The translations under genes were made by a program, and so were the position numbers. DNA of 64,000 nt from Streptomyces spinoverrucosus (lineage in GTDB: Bacteria; Actinomycetota; Actinomycetes; Streptomycetales; Streptomycetaceae), in NCBI RefSeq assembly GCF_006539505.1, contig NZ_BJND01000022.1:1-64000 (forward strand). Direction: 5' to 3'. The first letter of the stretch is position 1, and each line of letters starts with the position of its first letter. This document shows positions 17,117 to 25,492 of this stretch, piece by piece. The notes under the pieces were generated by a model. The model ran no database searches and had not been told where the DNA came from. It saw only the letters and a program-made list of their open reading frames with translations.

Positions 17117-17524
17117 TCACAGGCTCCACTGGCGCAGCTCGCGCGCGATGTCGCCCACCGACGCATCGCCGCTCTTGACCAGCCGGGCCAGATCGCGCAC
17201 CTGCTCGGGCGAGGTGACGACCTTGGCGCCGCTGGCGACGAGATAGGCGTACGCGACGGCGGAGGCGAACAGGGCGTTGGAACGCTCCAGTGACGGGATG
17301 TGGATCAGCAGCTGGAGCAGGGCCGCGGCGCGGGCGTGGGGCGTGTCGTAGACGGGGACGTCGAAGATCTCGGCCTGGTGGCGCGCGACGGCCGCGACGA
17401 GGGCTCCCCAGTCGGTGACCTGGGGGTCGCCCGGCGTCTTCTGTTCGGCGAGCATCAGGAGCCAGGCGAGGTCGATGGTGAGGTCGCTCAAGGGATCAGC
17501 GGCGACCTTCGCGCGTGCCCTCAC
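17117..17524 (-). CDS. Fic/Doc-like toxin component
   Basis: This protein of about 123-135 residues resembles a short Streptomyces group annotated, from memory, as the Fic-family toxin of a type II module. The segment IHIPSLERSNALFASAVAYAYLVASG aligns by eye with the Doc/Fic loop and following helix, but the diagnostic HxFx(D/E)GN(K/G)R signature is not recognisable. Catalytic AMP-transfer or kinase activity is therefore doubtful. The start is uncertain: GTG at 17524 overlaps the antitoxin gene by 29 bases, while TTG at 17488 follows the antitoxin stop by 7 bases and gives LSDLTIDLAW. It is the second gene of the pair, the usual order. Confidence 0.75.
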   Translation of the reverse strand: MRARAKVAADPLSDLTIDLAWLLMLAEQKTPGDPQVTDWGALVAAVARHQAEIFDVPVYDTPHARAAALLQLLIHIPSLERSNALFASAVAYAYLVASGAKVVTSPEQVRDLARLVKSGDASVGDIARELRQWSL

Positions 17525-17735
17525 GGTCGGTGCCGAACTCCTCGGCGAACACCGACTCGTACTGCTTCATGAAGTCGGCGGCGGCCTCCACGAAGGTGTG
17601 ACCGACCTCGCCGGTGTCCTGCTTGACGAGTTCCTCGATGTAGCGGTTGACGCTCATCCCGCGCGCGAGGGCGCGTTCGCGGGCCGCGCGAGCGGTGTCC
17701 TCGTCGACGCGGACGTTCAGCTGGGTCTTGGCCAT
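17496..17735 (-). CDS. ribbon-helix-helix type antitoxin
   Basis: This 79-residue protein has an N-terminal Arc/MetJ-like ribbon-helix-helix: TQLNVRVDEDTARAARERALARGMSVNRYIEELV. The acidic, helical C-terminus (FMKQYESVFAEEFG) would bind the toxin encoded immediately downstream, whose reading frame it may overlap. A 20-base perfect-arm palindrome sits directly in its promoter, fitting autorepression by the antitoxin or the complex. Confidence 0.88.
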   Translation of the reverse strand: MAKTQLNVRVDEDTARAARERALARGMSVNRYIEELVKQDTGEVGHTFVEAAADFMKQYESVFAEEFGTDREGTREGRR

Positions 17736-17741
17736 ACCTCG

Positions 17742-17770
17742 AAGCTAGCGCTCGGGCGCTAGCAGGGCAA
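17742..17770 (-). promoter_or_regulatory. toxin-antitoxin promoter with embedded operator
   Basis: On the minus strand TTGCCC (17765-17770) and TAGCTT (17742-17747) are 17 bases apart. The inverted repeat GCTAGCGC-N4-GCGCTAGC (17744-17763) fills the spacer and overlaps the -10. The -10 ends 6 bases before the antitoxin ATG, so the transcript is likely leaderless. Confidence 0.65.
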
Positions 17771-17912
17771 GGGCGCCTGCACGGCCGGGTGCGTGCCCCT
17801 TACACCCGCATCCGGTGCTCGACCTGGGCAGGAGACCGTCTGGGACCTCCGGAGGATACCGGGTGTGCCGCGGATCACATTATTGTCGCGAGGAGCGACC
17901 GAGGAGGCACCC

Positions 17913-18725
17913 TTGTCCACACCTGCTGCGGAGCACGCCCCAGGGCTCGCCTCGGCCGACGGGGTCGCGGCCCGCGCCCGCGGTCTGACCAAGGCGTACG
18001 GCTCGGGCGAGACGGCGGTGCTCGCCCTGGACTCGGTGGACGTCGACATCGCGCGCGGGCGGTTCACCGCCGTGATGGGCCCCTCGGGGTCCGGCAAGTC
18101 CACCCTCATGCACTGCCTGGCCGGGCTCGACAGCGTCTCGTCGGGCCAGGTGTGGCTCGGCGACACAGAGATCACCGGCCTGAAGGAGCGCGAGCTGACC
18201 CGGCTGCGCCGGGACCGGATCGGGTTCATGTTCCAGTCGTTCAACCTCATCCCGACGCTGAACGCGCTGGAGAACATCACCCTGCCCATGGACATCGCGG
18301 GCCAGCGGCCCGACCAGAAGTGGCTCGACCAGGTGATCGACACCCTCGGGCTGCGGGACCGGCTCAGGCACCGCCCCTCGCAGCTGTCCGGCGGTCAGCA
18401 GCAGCGCGTCGCCTGCGCCCGCGCCCTCGCCTCCCGGCCGGAGCTGATCTTCGCGGACGAGCCGACGGGCAACCTCGACTCGCGCGCGGGCCTGGAGGTC
18501 CTCGGCTTTCTGCGCGAGGCCGTCGACGGGCTCGGGCAGACCGTCGTCATGGTCACCCACGACCCGGGCGCCGCCGCCCACTCCGACCTGGTGCTCTTCC
18601 TCGGCGACGGACGGCTCGTCGACGAGATGGCGCGGCCGACGGCGGAGGCGGTGCTGGAACGGATGAAGCGATTCGACGTGATCCGCCGTCAGCACGACGA
18701 CGGCGCCCCCGCCCAGGGAGACTGA
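17913..18725 (+). CDS. MacB/LolD-type ABC transporter ATPase
   Basis: This 270-residue ATPase has Walker A GPSGSGKST, Q-loop FMFQSFNLIPTLNALEN, signature LSGGQQQRVACARAL and Walker B LIFADEPTGNLDS, with switch His in VTHD. The sequence pattern is that of the MacB/LolD/FtsE branch, which drives mechanotransmission rather than classical substrate transport. The TTG at 17913 is the likely start because GAGGAGG lies 5 bases upstream; the in-frame ATG further upstream lacks such a site. It is followed by the matching FtsX-fold permease after 5 bases. Confidence 0.94.
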   Translation: MSTPAAEHAPGLASADGVAARARGLTKAYGSGETAVLALDSVDVDIARGRFTAVMGPSGSGKSTLMHCLAGLDSVSSGQVWLGDTEITGLKERELTRLRRDRIGFMFQSFNLIPTLNALENITLPMDIAGQRPDQKWLDQVIDTLGLRDRLRHRPSQLSGGQQQRVACARALASRPELIFADEPTGNLDSRAGLEVLGFLREAVDGLGQTVVMVTHDPGAAAHSDLVLFLGDGRLVDEMARPTAEAVLERMKRFDVIRRQHDDGAPAQGD

Positions 18726-18730
18726 AGGAC

Positions 18731-21298
18731 GTGCTGAAGGCGACGCTCAGAAGCTTCCTCGCGCACAAGGGGCGGCTGCTGCTCTCGGCGCTGGCCGTGC
18801 TGCTGTCCGTCGCGTTCGTCGCGGGCAGTCTGATCTTCTCCGACACCGTCAGCCGCACCTTCGACCGGCTCTTCGCCTCGACGGCGGCCGACGTCACCGT
18901 CAGCCCCAAGAAGACCCTCGACGAGTCGGTGCCGTCCGGCGCGACGGCCACCCTGTCGGCCGACCTCGCCGAACGCGTCGCCCGGGTCGACGGGGTGGCC
19001 GCCGCCCGCGCGGAGGTCGAGGTCCAGAACATCACCGTCGTCGACGACCGCAACGAGTCGGTCAGCCCGACGACCGGCGCCCCCACGCTCGGCACCAACT
19101 GGAACCCGACCGAGCGCAGCCCCGTGGAACTGACCTCCGGTCACGCCCCGCGCGGGCCGACCCAGGCGCTGCTCGACTCCGAGACCGCCGAGCGCCGTAA
19201 CGTACGGGTCGGGGACGCCCTGACGGTGATCGCGGCGCCCGGCTCGTTCAAGGTCGAGGTCGTCGGCATCGTCACCTTCACCACCACCAACCCCGGTGCC
19301 GCGCTGCTGTTCCTGGACACGCCGACCGCGCAGACCAAGCTTCTCGGCGACCCGGAGGGCGCCACCGCCATCACCGTGGACGCGGCACCGGGCGTCAGCG
19401 ACGAGACGCTCAAGGAGCGGGTGGCGGCCACGCTCGGCGCCGACCGCTACGACTTCCGCACCGCAGGCGAACAGGCCCAGTCGGACGTCGAACAGCTCGG
19501 CGGCTTCCTCGACATCATCAAGTGGGTGATGCTCGGCTTCGCCGGGATCGCCGTGCTGGTGGGCGTGTTCCTCATCGTCAACACCTTCTCCATGCTGATC
19601 GCGCAGCGCACCCGCGAACTGGGCCTGCTGCGCGCGCTGGGCGCCGACCGCCGCCAGGTCCGCCGCTCGGTGCTCACCGAGGCGCTGCTGCTCGGCCTGG
19701 TCGGCTCGACGCTGGGCCTGGCCGCCGGTATCGGGCTCGCCGCCGGGCTGATCGAGCTGATGGGTGTGCTCGGCATGAACATCAAGTCCACCGAGATGGT
19801 CATCGGCTGGGTGACACCCGTGACGGCGTACGTCGTCGGAGTCGGCGTCACCTTCGTCGCCGCGTATCTCCCGGCCCGCCGGGCCGCCGCCGTCTCGCCG
19901 ATGGCGGCGCTCGCGGACGCGGAGGTCGCCGGGGTGGGCCGGCCGCTCAAGGTGCGCGCGATCGTCGGAGCGGTCGTCGGAGCGGCAGGCGCGGCCGCGC
20001 TGGTGGGCTGCGTGGTGGCGTCCGACACGGGCTCGGCGGCGTCCCTGCTCGGTCTCGGGGTCGTCCTGACGCTGGTCGCGGCCGTGATCGCGGGGCCGCT
20101 GCTGGTACGGCCGGTGATCCGGGTGCTGGGCGGCTGGTTCCCGGCGCTGTTCGGTTCGATCGGGCGGATGAGCCAGCGCAACGCCCTGCGCAATCCCCGT
20201 CGTACCGGCGCCACCGCGGCCGCGCTCATGGTGGGGCTCGCGCTGGTCGGCGGGATGTCGGTGGCGAGCGCCTCGATGACGAAGTCGTTCGACGAGCAGA
20301 TCGACCAGACGCTGGGCGCGGACTTCGTGCTCCAGAACGCCAACTTCGTGCCCTTCCCGCGGGAGGTCACCAAGCAGGTGCGCGAGACGGAGGGCGTCGG
20401 CCTGGTCGTGCGCTCGCAGTTCGCACCGATCGCGGTGAAGCTCCCCGACGGCGACCGGATCGAGACGACGGCCGTCGGCTACGACCCCGAGCTCGACGAG
20501 GTCGCCAACATCACCTACGCGCAGGGCGACAGCGCCGCCGCGCTGGCTCCCGGGCGGCTGGCGATGGACCGTGACTTCGCGCGGGACCACGGCGTGCGGG
20601 TCGGCAGCGCGATCCCCGTCGAGTTCCAGGGCGGGCGGAAAGCCGATCTGACCGTCGGCGCGCTGACCGACCAGGAGTCCGCCGAGGGCTTCGGTATGCA
20701 GGGCGGGATCTACTTCGGGCTCGCCACCCTGGAGCGGTACGCGCCGGGCGCACAGGACTCCGCGCTGTACGTCAACGGCTCGCCCGGGACCGACCCGGAC
20801 GACCTGCGGGGCAGCCTGGAGGCGACGCTGGAGGCGTATCCGCAGGTGCAGGTGCGGGACATCGCCGACTACAAGCAGCTGGTCCACGACCAGATCGCGG
20901 TGCTGCTCTACCTCGTGTACGCCCTGCTGGGGCTGGCGATCATCATCGCCGTGCTCGGCGTGGTCAACACCCTTGCCCTGTCCGTCGTCGAGCGCACCCG
21001 GGAGATCGGCCTGCTGCGGGCCATCGGGCTCGCCCGGCGTCAGCTGCGCCGGATGATCCGTCTGGAGTCGGTGGTGATCGCGGTGTTCGGCGCGGTGCTC
21101 GGCCTCGCGCTGGGGCTGGTGTGGGGCCTGTGCACCCAACAGGTACTGGCACTGGAGGGCATGACCGCACTGGCGATCCCGTGGTGGACGATCATCGCGG
21201 TCGTGATCGGCTCGGCGGTGGTCGGGGTTGTGGCGGCACTGCTGCCGGCGCTGCGGGCTTCGCGGATGAATGTTCTGGCGGCGATCGCGCACGAGTGA
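18731..21298 (+). CDS. FtsX-domain ABC transporter permease (duplicated)
   Basis: This 855-residue membrane protein starts at GTG 18731, preceded by GAAGGA. It has an N-terminal helix, a periplasmic-type domain (MacB-PCD-like), an FtsX block ending at YLPARRAAAVSPMAAL, and then a second copy of the same plan ending with LPALRASRMNVLAAIAHE. This is the usual large actinobacterial permease paired with a LolD-like ATPase. Both FtsX blocks carry the conserved RTRELGLLRALG and RTREIGLLRAIG motifs. It forms a two-gene operon with the preceding ATPase; the cargo is unknown. Confidence 0.94.
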   Translation: MLKATLRSFLAHKGRLLLSALAVLLSVAFVAGSLIFSDTVSRTFDRLFASTAADVTVSPKKTLDESVPSGATATLSADLAERVARVDGVAAARAEVEVQNITVVDDRNESVSPTTGAPTLGTNWNPTERSPVELTSGHAPRGPTQALLDSETAERRNVRVGDALTVIAAPGSFKVEVVGIVTFTTTNPGAALLFLDTPTAQTKLLGDPEGATAITVDAAPGVSDETLKERVAATLGADRYDFRTAGEQAQSDVEQLGGFLDIIKWVMLGFAGIAVLVGVFLIVNTFSMLIAQRTRELGLLRALGADRRQVRRSVLTEALLLGLVGSTLGLAAGIGLAAGLIELMGVLGMNIKSTEMVIGWVTPVTAYVVGVGVTFVAAYLPARRAAAVSPMAALADAEVAGVGRPLKVRAIVGAVVGAAGAAALVGCVVASDTGSAASLLGLGVVLTLVAAVIAGPLLVRPVIRVLGGWFPALFGSIGRMSQRNALRNPRRTGATAAALMVGLALVGGMSVASASMTKSFDEQIDQTLGADFVLQNANFVPFPREVTKQVRETEGVGLVVRSQFAPIAVKLPDGDRIETTAVGYDPELDEVANITYAQGDSAAALAPGRLAMDRDFARDHGVRVGSAIPVEFQGGRKADLTVGALTDQESAEGFGMQGGIYFGLATLERYAPGAQDSALYVNGSPGTDPDDLRGSLEATLEAYPQVQVRDIADYKQLVHDQIAVLLYLVYALLGLAIIIAVLGVVNTLALSVVERTREIGLLRAIGLARRQLRRMIRLESVVIAVFGAVLGLALGLVWGLCTQQVLALEGMTALAIPWWTIIAVVIGSAVVGVVAALLPALRASRMNVLAAIAHE

Positions 21299-21344
21299 TG
21301 GAATGCCGGGACATGCTCAATTCGGCTCGGCTTGAGGAGAGTTC

Positions 21345-22233
21345 ATGTCGCGCCCGTTCCGCTTCGGCGTCAACCTCGTCAATCCCGCGCCCGCCGCGGA
21401 GTGACGCGCCAAGTGCCGCCGGGCCGAGCAGCTCGGCTACGACGTCCTCCTCGTCCCCGACCACCTGGGCATGCCCGCTCCCTTCCCGGCCCTGGTGGCG
21501 GCCGCCGCGGCGACCGAGCGGCCACGTCTCGGCACGTTCGTGCTCAACGCGGGGTTCTGGAACCCCGCCCTGCTGGCCCGCGAGGTGGCCACCACGGACG
21601 CCCTCACCGGCGGCCGCCTCGAACTGGGCCTCGGCACCGGCTACGTACAGGCGGAACACGAGACAGCCGGGCTGCCCTGGGGCTCGCCCGGCGAGCGGGT
21701 GGACCATCTGCGGCGGACGGTCGAGGAGTTGGAGCGGCTGCTCGGCTCCGACGAGCAGCGGCCTCAGCCAGTGCAGCAGCCGCGCGTACCGCTGCTGATC
21801 GGCGCGGGCGGCGACCGGATGCTGAAGCTCACCGCCGAGCACGCCGACATCGCGGCGTTCACGGGAGCGGTCCGTGCCCGGCAGCACGACGGGGGCGCTG
21901 GCTCCGGTCACGGCCGAGGAGCTCGACGAGCGCGTCGCCACGTATCGGCGGCTGGCCGAGGGGCGCAAGGAGCCCGCCGAGCTGAATGTGCTCATCCAGA
22001 TGGTGGCCGTCACCGAGGACCGCGAGGGCGCCGTCCGGCCCATGCTGCCGCATGTGCCGCACCTGAGCCTGGAGCAGGCACTGGAGCTGCCCATCCTCCT
22101 GACCGGGACCCTGGACGAGATCGTCGATCAAGTGCGGCGGCAGCGGGAGCGGTACGGCTTCTCGTATCTGACCGTGCTGGAGCCCTACATGGAGGCGTTC
22201 GCGCCGGTGATCGCGGCGCTGCGCGGCGAGTGA
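21345..22233 (+). pseudogene. LLM-class F420-dependent oxidoreductase, two lesions
   Basis: The reading frame begins MSRPFRFGVNLVNPAPAAE, with a ribosome binding region GAGGAG upstream, then meets TGA at 21402-21404 where a Trp codon (TGG) is expected before RAKCRRAEQLGYDVLL. The same frame continues as a normal luciferase-like monooxygenase fold (GRLELGLGTGYVQAEHE, VPLLIGAGGDRML) to AAFTGAV. The C-terminal third (VPGSTTGALAPVTAEELDER to the end) lies in another frame, requiring a one-base insertion near 21865-21874. Two independent lesions make decay more likely than sequencing error. An intact copy would be a coenzyme F420 oxidoreductase of about 295 residues. Confidence 0.88.
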
Positions 22234-22264
22234 CTGTCGCGGTCCTGCGACGACCGGCTCAGTC

Positions 22265-22336
22265 GATCACTGCCTGTCGGCTGATCACTGCCTGTCGGCT
22301 GATCACTGCCTGTCGGCTCATCACTGCCTGTCGCCA
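22265..22336. repeat. 18-bp tandem repeat, four copies
   Basis: Three perfect copies of GATCACTGCCTGTCGGCT (22265-22318) and a fourth imperfect copy to 22336 lie just after the broken oxidoreductase. Slippage or a small minisatellite is the simplest explanation. No function is evident. Confidence 0.9.
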
Positions 22337-22397
22337 AGCTCGCAAGCCATGACTCGCGCCCTGAATACCCGTATCCTCATGGATGCCAGATATGTCC

Positions 22398-22412
22398 GAT
22401 AAGCGGCTTATC
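22398..22412. promoter_or_regulatory. inverted repeat GATAAG-CGG-CTTATC
   Basis: A perfect 6-bp-arm inverted repeat lies 22 bases before the GTG of the sensor phosphatase and overlaps its probable leader. It is AT-richer than its surroundings and may be an operator for this gene. Confidence 0.4.
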
Positions 22413-22434
22413 CAGGGCAAGAGTGAGGCGAAGC

Positions 22435-25335
22435 GTGGATCGGTTCGGCGGGACACCGATACCGACGGGGAGTGCGACCGGCGGCGCGGGGCCTGTCGTA
22501 TTCCGGGAGCGGTTTCTGCAGGGTGAGCCGGTCGTGGCGGGTGTGCGAACGCCGATCCTGAACTCGTGGCAGCGCTGCCTGTCCCTGGGACTGTCGCCGG
22601 ACCAGTCCGACCTTCCCTTCCAGGAGGACTTCGATCCGGACGACCGCATCATCCGTGCGGCCACACCCGTGCTCGACCGGCTGCAGGCCTTGTTCTCCGG
22701 CAGCGCGATGAACATCTCCGTCGCCGACGCGAACGGGACGGTCCTGCTACGCCGTTTCGGCGAGGCGTCCCTGGCCAGAAGCCTCCCGGCGATCCAGCGC
22801 GTCCCCGGATTCGTGTTCGCCGAGCAGGTCGCCGGCACCAACGGCATCGGTCTCGCCCTGATGGAGCGGCGACTCATCCGGGTCTACGGTGCCGAACACT
22901 TCGCCGAGCGCTCCCAGGCCAGCGCCTGCCGTGCCCTGCCCGTCCGCGACCCGCTCAGCGGCCATATCGAGGGCGTGCTGTGCTTCGGCTATCCACGCAG
23001 CGCCGAGGATCTGGCGCTGGCCGGCGTGATACACAGGGCGGCCGAGGCCATCGAGCGGCGGTTGCTCGATCAGAGCTCCCGGCGTGAGCGGGCCCTGCTG
23101 CTGGCGTACCTGGACAGCGCGGCCAAGACCAGCGAAGGCCTTCACCACCGCGTCGGAGTGGACGAACTGGGCCTTGAGCTGCGCCCCCGTGACCGGGCGA
23201 TCCTCAGGGAGAAGGGCGCCGAGCTGATCTCCGGCGCGCAGCGCGCCGCCGTCGACGTGTCCCTGCCGGGCGGCCGAAGCGTCACGCTGGTGAGCCGTCC
23301 CATGACGAGTGCCTCCGGGGTGGAAGGCGGCGTGGAGGGCATTGCCATCGAGGCCGTTGTCGCAGGCCCCGCACCGCACGGGCGCCGCGTCCCGGGCCAG
23401 GCCGACGAGTCACCGGTCTCGCCCACCGAGCCTGCCGCCGCCCTGGGCGACTCTCCGTTCGGGGCCGTGCCCGCCCGGCCTGTCTTCACCGCCCGGACGC
23501 CCGGCACCACCCGGACGCCGGTCCGCCTTCCCGACGGCGTGGCCGCCGAGGCCGCCGCGGGCGGCGACGGCGTCCCGGCCGCCGGCGCGGACCACGTGAC
23601 GGACGATCACTCCGGCTCGCCGATCGCCGCGCGAGGGCTGGTGCTCCTGGGAGAGCCGCACGTCGGAACGTATGCCGTGGCCGCACGCCGCCGTCTGGAG
23701 CTGCTGTCCGAGGCGAGCACCCGCATAGGTACCACCCTGGACGTGCGGCGGACCGCCGAGGAACTGGCCGAGACGGTTGTTCCGGACCTGGCCGACTTCG
23801 TCACGATCGACCTGCCCGAGGCCGTCCTGCGCGGCGAGGAGTCCGCCGCTCCGCACAGCGACCTGCGCCGTACGGTCGTCCACGGCATCCGCGACGACGG
23901 CCCCTTCCTCCCGGTCGGCGACCAGGTCGGCTTCGGCCCGACCGCACCCCAGCTGCGATGCCTGACCAGCGGACAGGCCGTGCTGGAACCCGACCTGAGA
24001 GCCGCCGCCGACTGGATCGCCCACGGCCCTGAACGCCCCGAAGGGCTGCCGGCCGACGTCCATTCCCTCATCGCGGCACCCCTGCTCGCCCGCGGCGTCG
24101 TCCTCGGCGTCGCCAGTTTCTACCGCGCTCAGGGCTCCGCCCCCTTCGGAGACGACGACCGTTCACTGGCCCAGGAACTCGCCACCCGCGCGGCACTGTC
24201 CATCGACAACGCCCGGCGTTACACCCGTGAACGCGCCATGGTCCTGGCCCTGCAGCGCAGCCTGCTCCCGCGCGGGGCGCCCGACCAGGACGCCGTCGAG
24301 GTCGCCCATCGCTATCTGCCCGCCGAGCACGACGTAGGCGGGGACTGGTACGACGTCATTCCCCTCTCGGGCACCCGCATCGGCCTCCTCGTCGGTGACG
24401 TCGTCGGGCACGGCATGCTCTCGGCCGCCACCATGGGCCGACTGCGCACCGCCGCACGCAGCTTCGCCGAACTCGACTTCCCCCCGGACGAAGTCCTCAC
24501 CCACCTCGACAACCTCACCGTGCGCCTGGACCGGGAGGACCCTGATACCGGCGGCTCCGGCATCATCGGCGCGACGTGCCTGTACGTCATCTACGACCCG
24601 ACCACGCAGCAGTGCACCATGGCTCGCGCGGGCCACCCTCCGCCCGCGCTGGTCCACCCCGACGGCGCCGTGTCCTTCCCCGACCTGCCCGCCGGACCCC
24701 CTCTCGGCCTCGGGGGTTTTCCCTTCGAGGCCGCGGACGTCCATGTCCCCGAGGGCAGCCAGCTGGTGCTCTACACCGACGGTCTCATCGAGGACCGGCA
24801 TCGCGACGTCGACGTGGTCCTCGGCCAGCTGCGCACCACCCTGGCCCACCCGGAGCGCACACCCGACGAGACCTGCCGGGCTGTCCTCGAGACCGTGGCG
24901 CCCGCCCACCCGTACGACGACATCGCCCTGCTCGTCGCCCGCACCCGGCAACTGGACCCCCAGCGGATCGCCACCTGGAACCTGCCCGCCGACCCTGCCC
25001 TCGTCAGCGAAGTACGCACCGAGGCCGTTCGGCAGCTGGCCGAGTGGGGACTCGACGAGGCCGCGTTCGCCGCGGAACTGGTGCTCAGCGAGCTGGTCAC
25101 GAACGCCATCCGACACGGCTCCGGGCCCATCGGGGTACGGCTGCTCCGCGACCGCGCCCTGATCTGCGAGGTCTCCGACACCAGCAGCACCGCGCCGCAT
25201 CTGCGCCGGGCGGCCAGCACCGACGAGGGCGGCCGCGGCCTGTTCCTCGTCGCGCAACTGGCACAGGGCTGGGGCGCGCGCTACACCGCGGAGGGCAAGG
25301 TCATCTGGGCCGAGTTCGGGCTCGGCGGCGTGTGA
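22435..25335 (+). CDS. AcoR-like GAF / GAF / SpoIIE phosphatase / HATPase sensor
   Basis: This protein of about 966 residues starts at GTG 22435, with GAGG 6 bases upstream. The first 230 residues match the sensory part of AcoR/MimR-type activators (PILNSWQRCLSLGL, FAEQVAGTNGIGLAL, CRALPVRDPLSG). A disordered linker (about 315-405) leads to a GAF domain (425-600), then a PP2C/SpoIIE phosphatase with metal aspartates in VGGDWYDVIPL, LLVGDVVGHG and HPYDDIAL, and a C-terminal RsbW-like ATPase (ELVLSELVTNAIRHG, GGRGLFLVAQ). It probably senses a small molecule and adjusts an anti-sigma/anti-anti-sigma switch. A ribose-type ABC operon follows 120-160 bases downstream. Confidence 0.9.
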   Translation: MDRFGGTPIPTGSATGGAGPVVFRERFLQGEPVVAGVRTPILNSWQRCLSLGLSPDQSDLPFQEDFDPDDRIIRAATPVLDRLQALFSGSAMNISVADANGTVLLRRFGEASLARSLPAIQRVPGFVFAEQVAGTNGIGLALMERRLIRVYGAEHFAERSQASACRALPVRDPLSGHIEGVLCFGYPRSAEDLALAGVIHRAAEAIERRLLDQSSRRERALLLAYLDSAAKTSEGLHHRVGVDELGLELRPRDRAILREKGAELISGAQRAAVDVSLPGGRSVTLVSRPMTSASGVEGGVEGIAIEAVVAGPAPHGRRVPGQADESPVSPTEPAAALGDSPFGAVPARPVFTARTPGTTRTPVRLPDGVAAEAAAGGDGVPAAGADHVTDDHSGSPIAARGLVLLGEPHVGTYAVAARRRLELLSEASTRIGTTLDVRRTAEELAETVVPDLADFVTIDLPEAVLRGEESAAPHSDLRRTVVHGIRDDGPFLPVGDQVGFGPTAPQLRCLTSGQAVLEPDLRAAADWIAHGPERPEGLPADVHSLIAAPLLARGVVLGVASFYRAQGSAPFGDDDRSLAQELATRAALSIDNARRYTRERAMVLALQRSLLPRGAPDQDAVEVAHRYLPAEHDVGGDWYDVIPLSGTRIGLLVGDVVGHGMLSAATMGRLRTAARSFAELDFPPDEVLTHLDNLTVRLDREDPDTGGSGIIGATCLYVIYDPTTQQCTMARAGHPPPALVHPDGAVSFPDLPAGPPLGLGGFPFEAADVHVPEGSQLVLYTDGLIEDRHRDVDVVLGQLRTTLAHPERTPDETCRAVLETVAPAHPYDDIALLVARTRQLDPQRIATWNLPADPALVSEVRTEAVRQLAEWGLDEAAFAAELVLSELVTNAIRHGSGPIGVRLLRDRALICEVSDTSSTAPHLRRAASTDEGGRGLFLVAQLAQGWGARYTAEGKVIWAEFGLGGV

Positions 25336-25357
25336 GGGGCAGGTGTGGGCCGGCGGC

Positions 25358-25400
25358 CCGCTGACCCGTTGGAGTCGTTGGCCGCTGACCCGTTGGAGTC
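25358..25400. repeat. 19-bp direct repeat upstream of sugar ABC operon
   Basis: CCGCTGACCCGTTGGAGTC occurs at 25358-25376 and again at 25382-25400, 24 bases apart. It may be a local duplication or a pair of regulator half-sites in front of the transporter operon. Confidence 0.75.
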
Positions 25401-25422
25401 ACAAAGGACTACGAATGCCTGA

Positions 25423-25434
25423 AATCATGTGATT
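25423..25434. promoter_or_regulatory. small palindrome before sugar ABC operon
   Basis: AATCA-TG-TGATT lies 20-70 bases before the two possible starts of the ATPase gene. It is a candidate operator in an unusually AT-rich patch. No clear -35/-10 was fixed. Confidence 0.35.
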
Positions 25435-25492
25435 CATCCCACTAACATCGCTTGTGAAACTCCGAAAGAACCCGCCAGGCCGACCCCCGGAG

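Noticed and set aside
21402..21404. Selenocysteine at the TGA in the LLM oxidoreductase
   Set aside because: The expected residue is Trp, no SECIS-like hairpin is evident, and a second frameshift is present.
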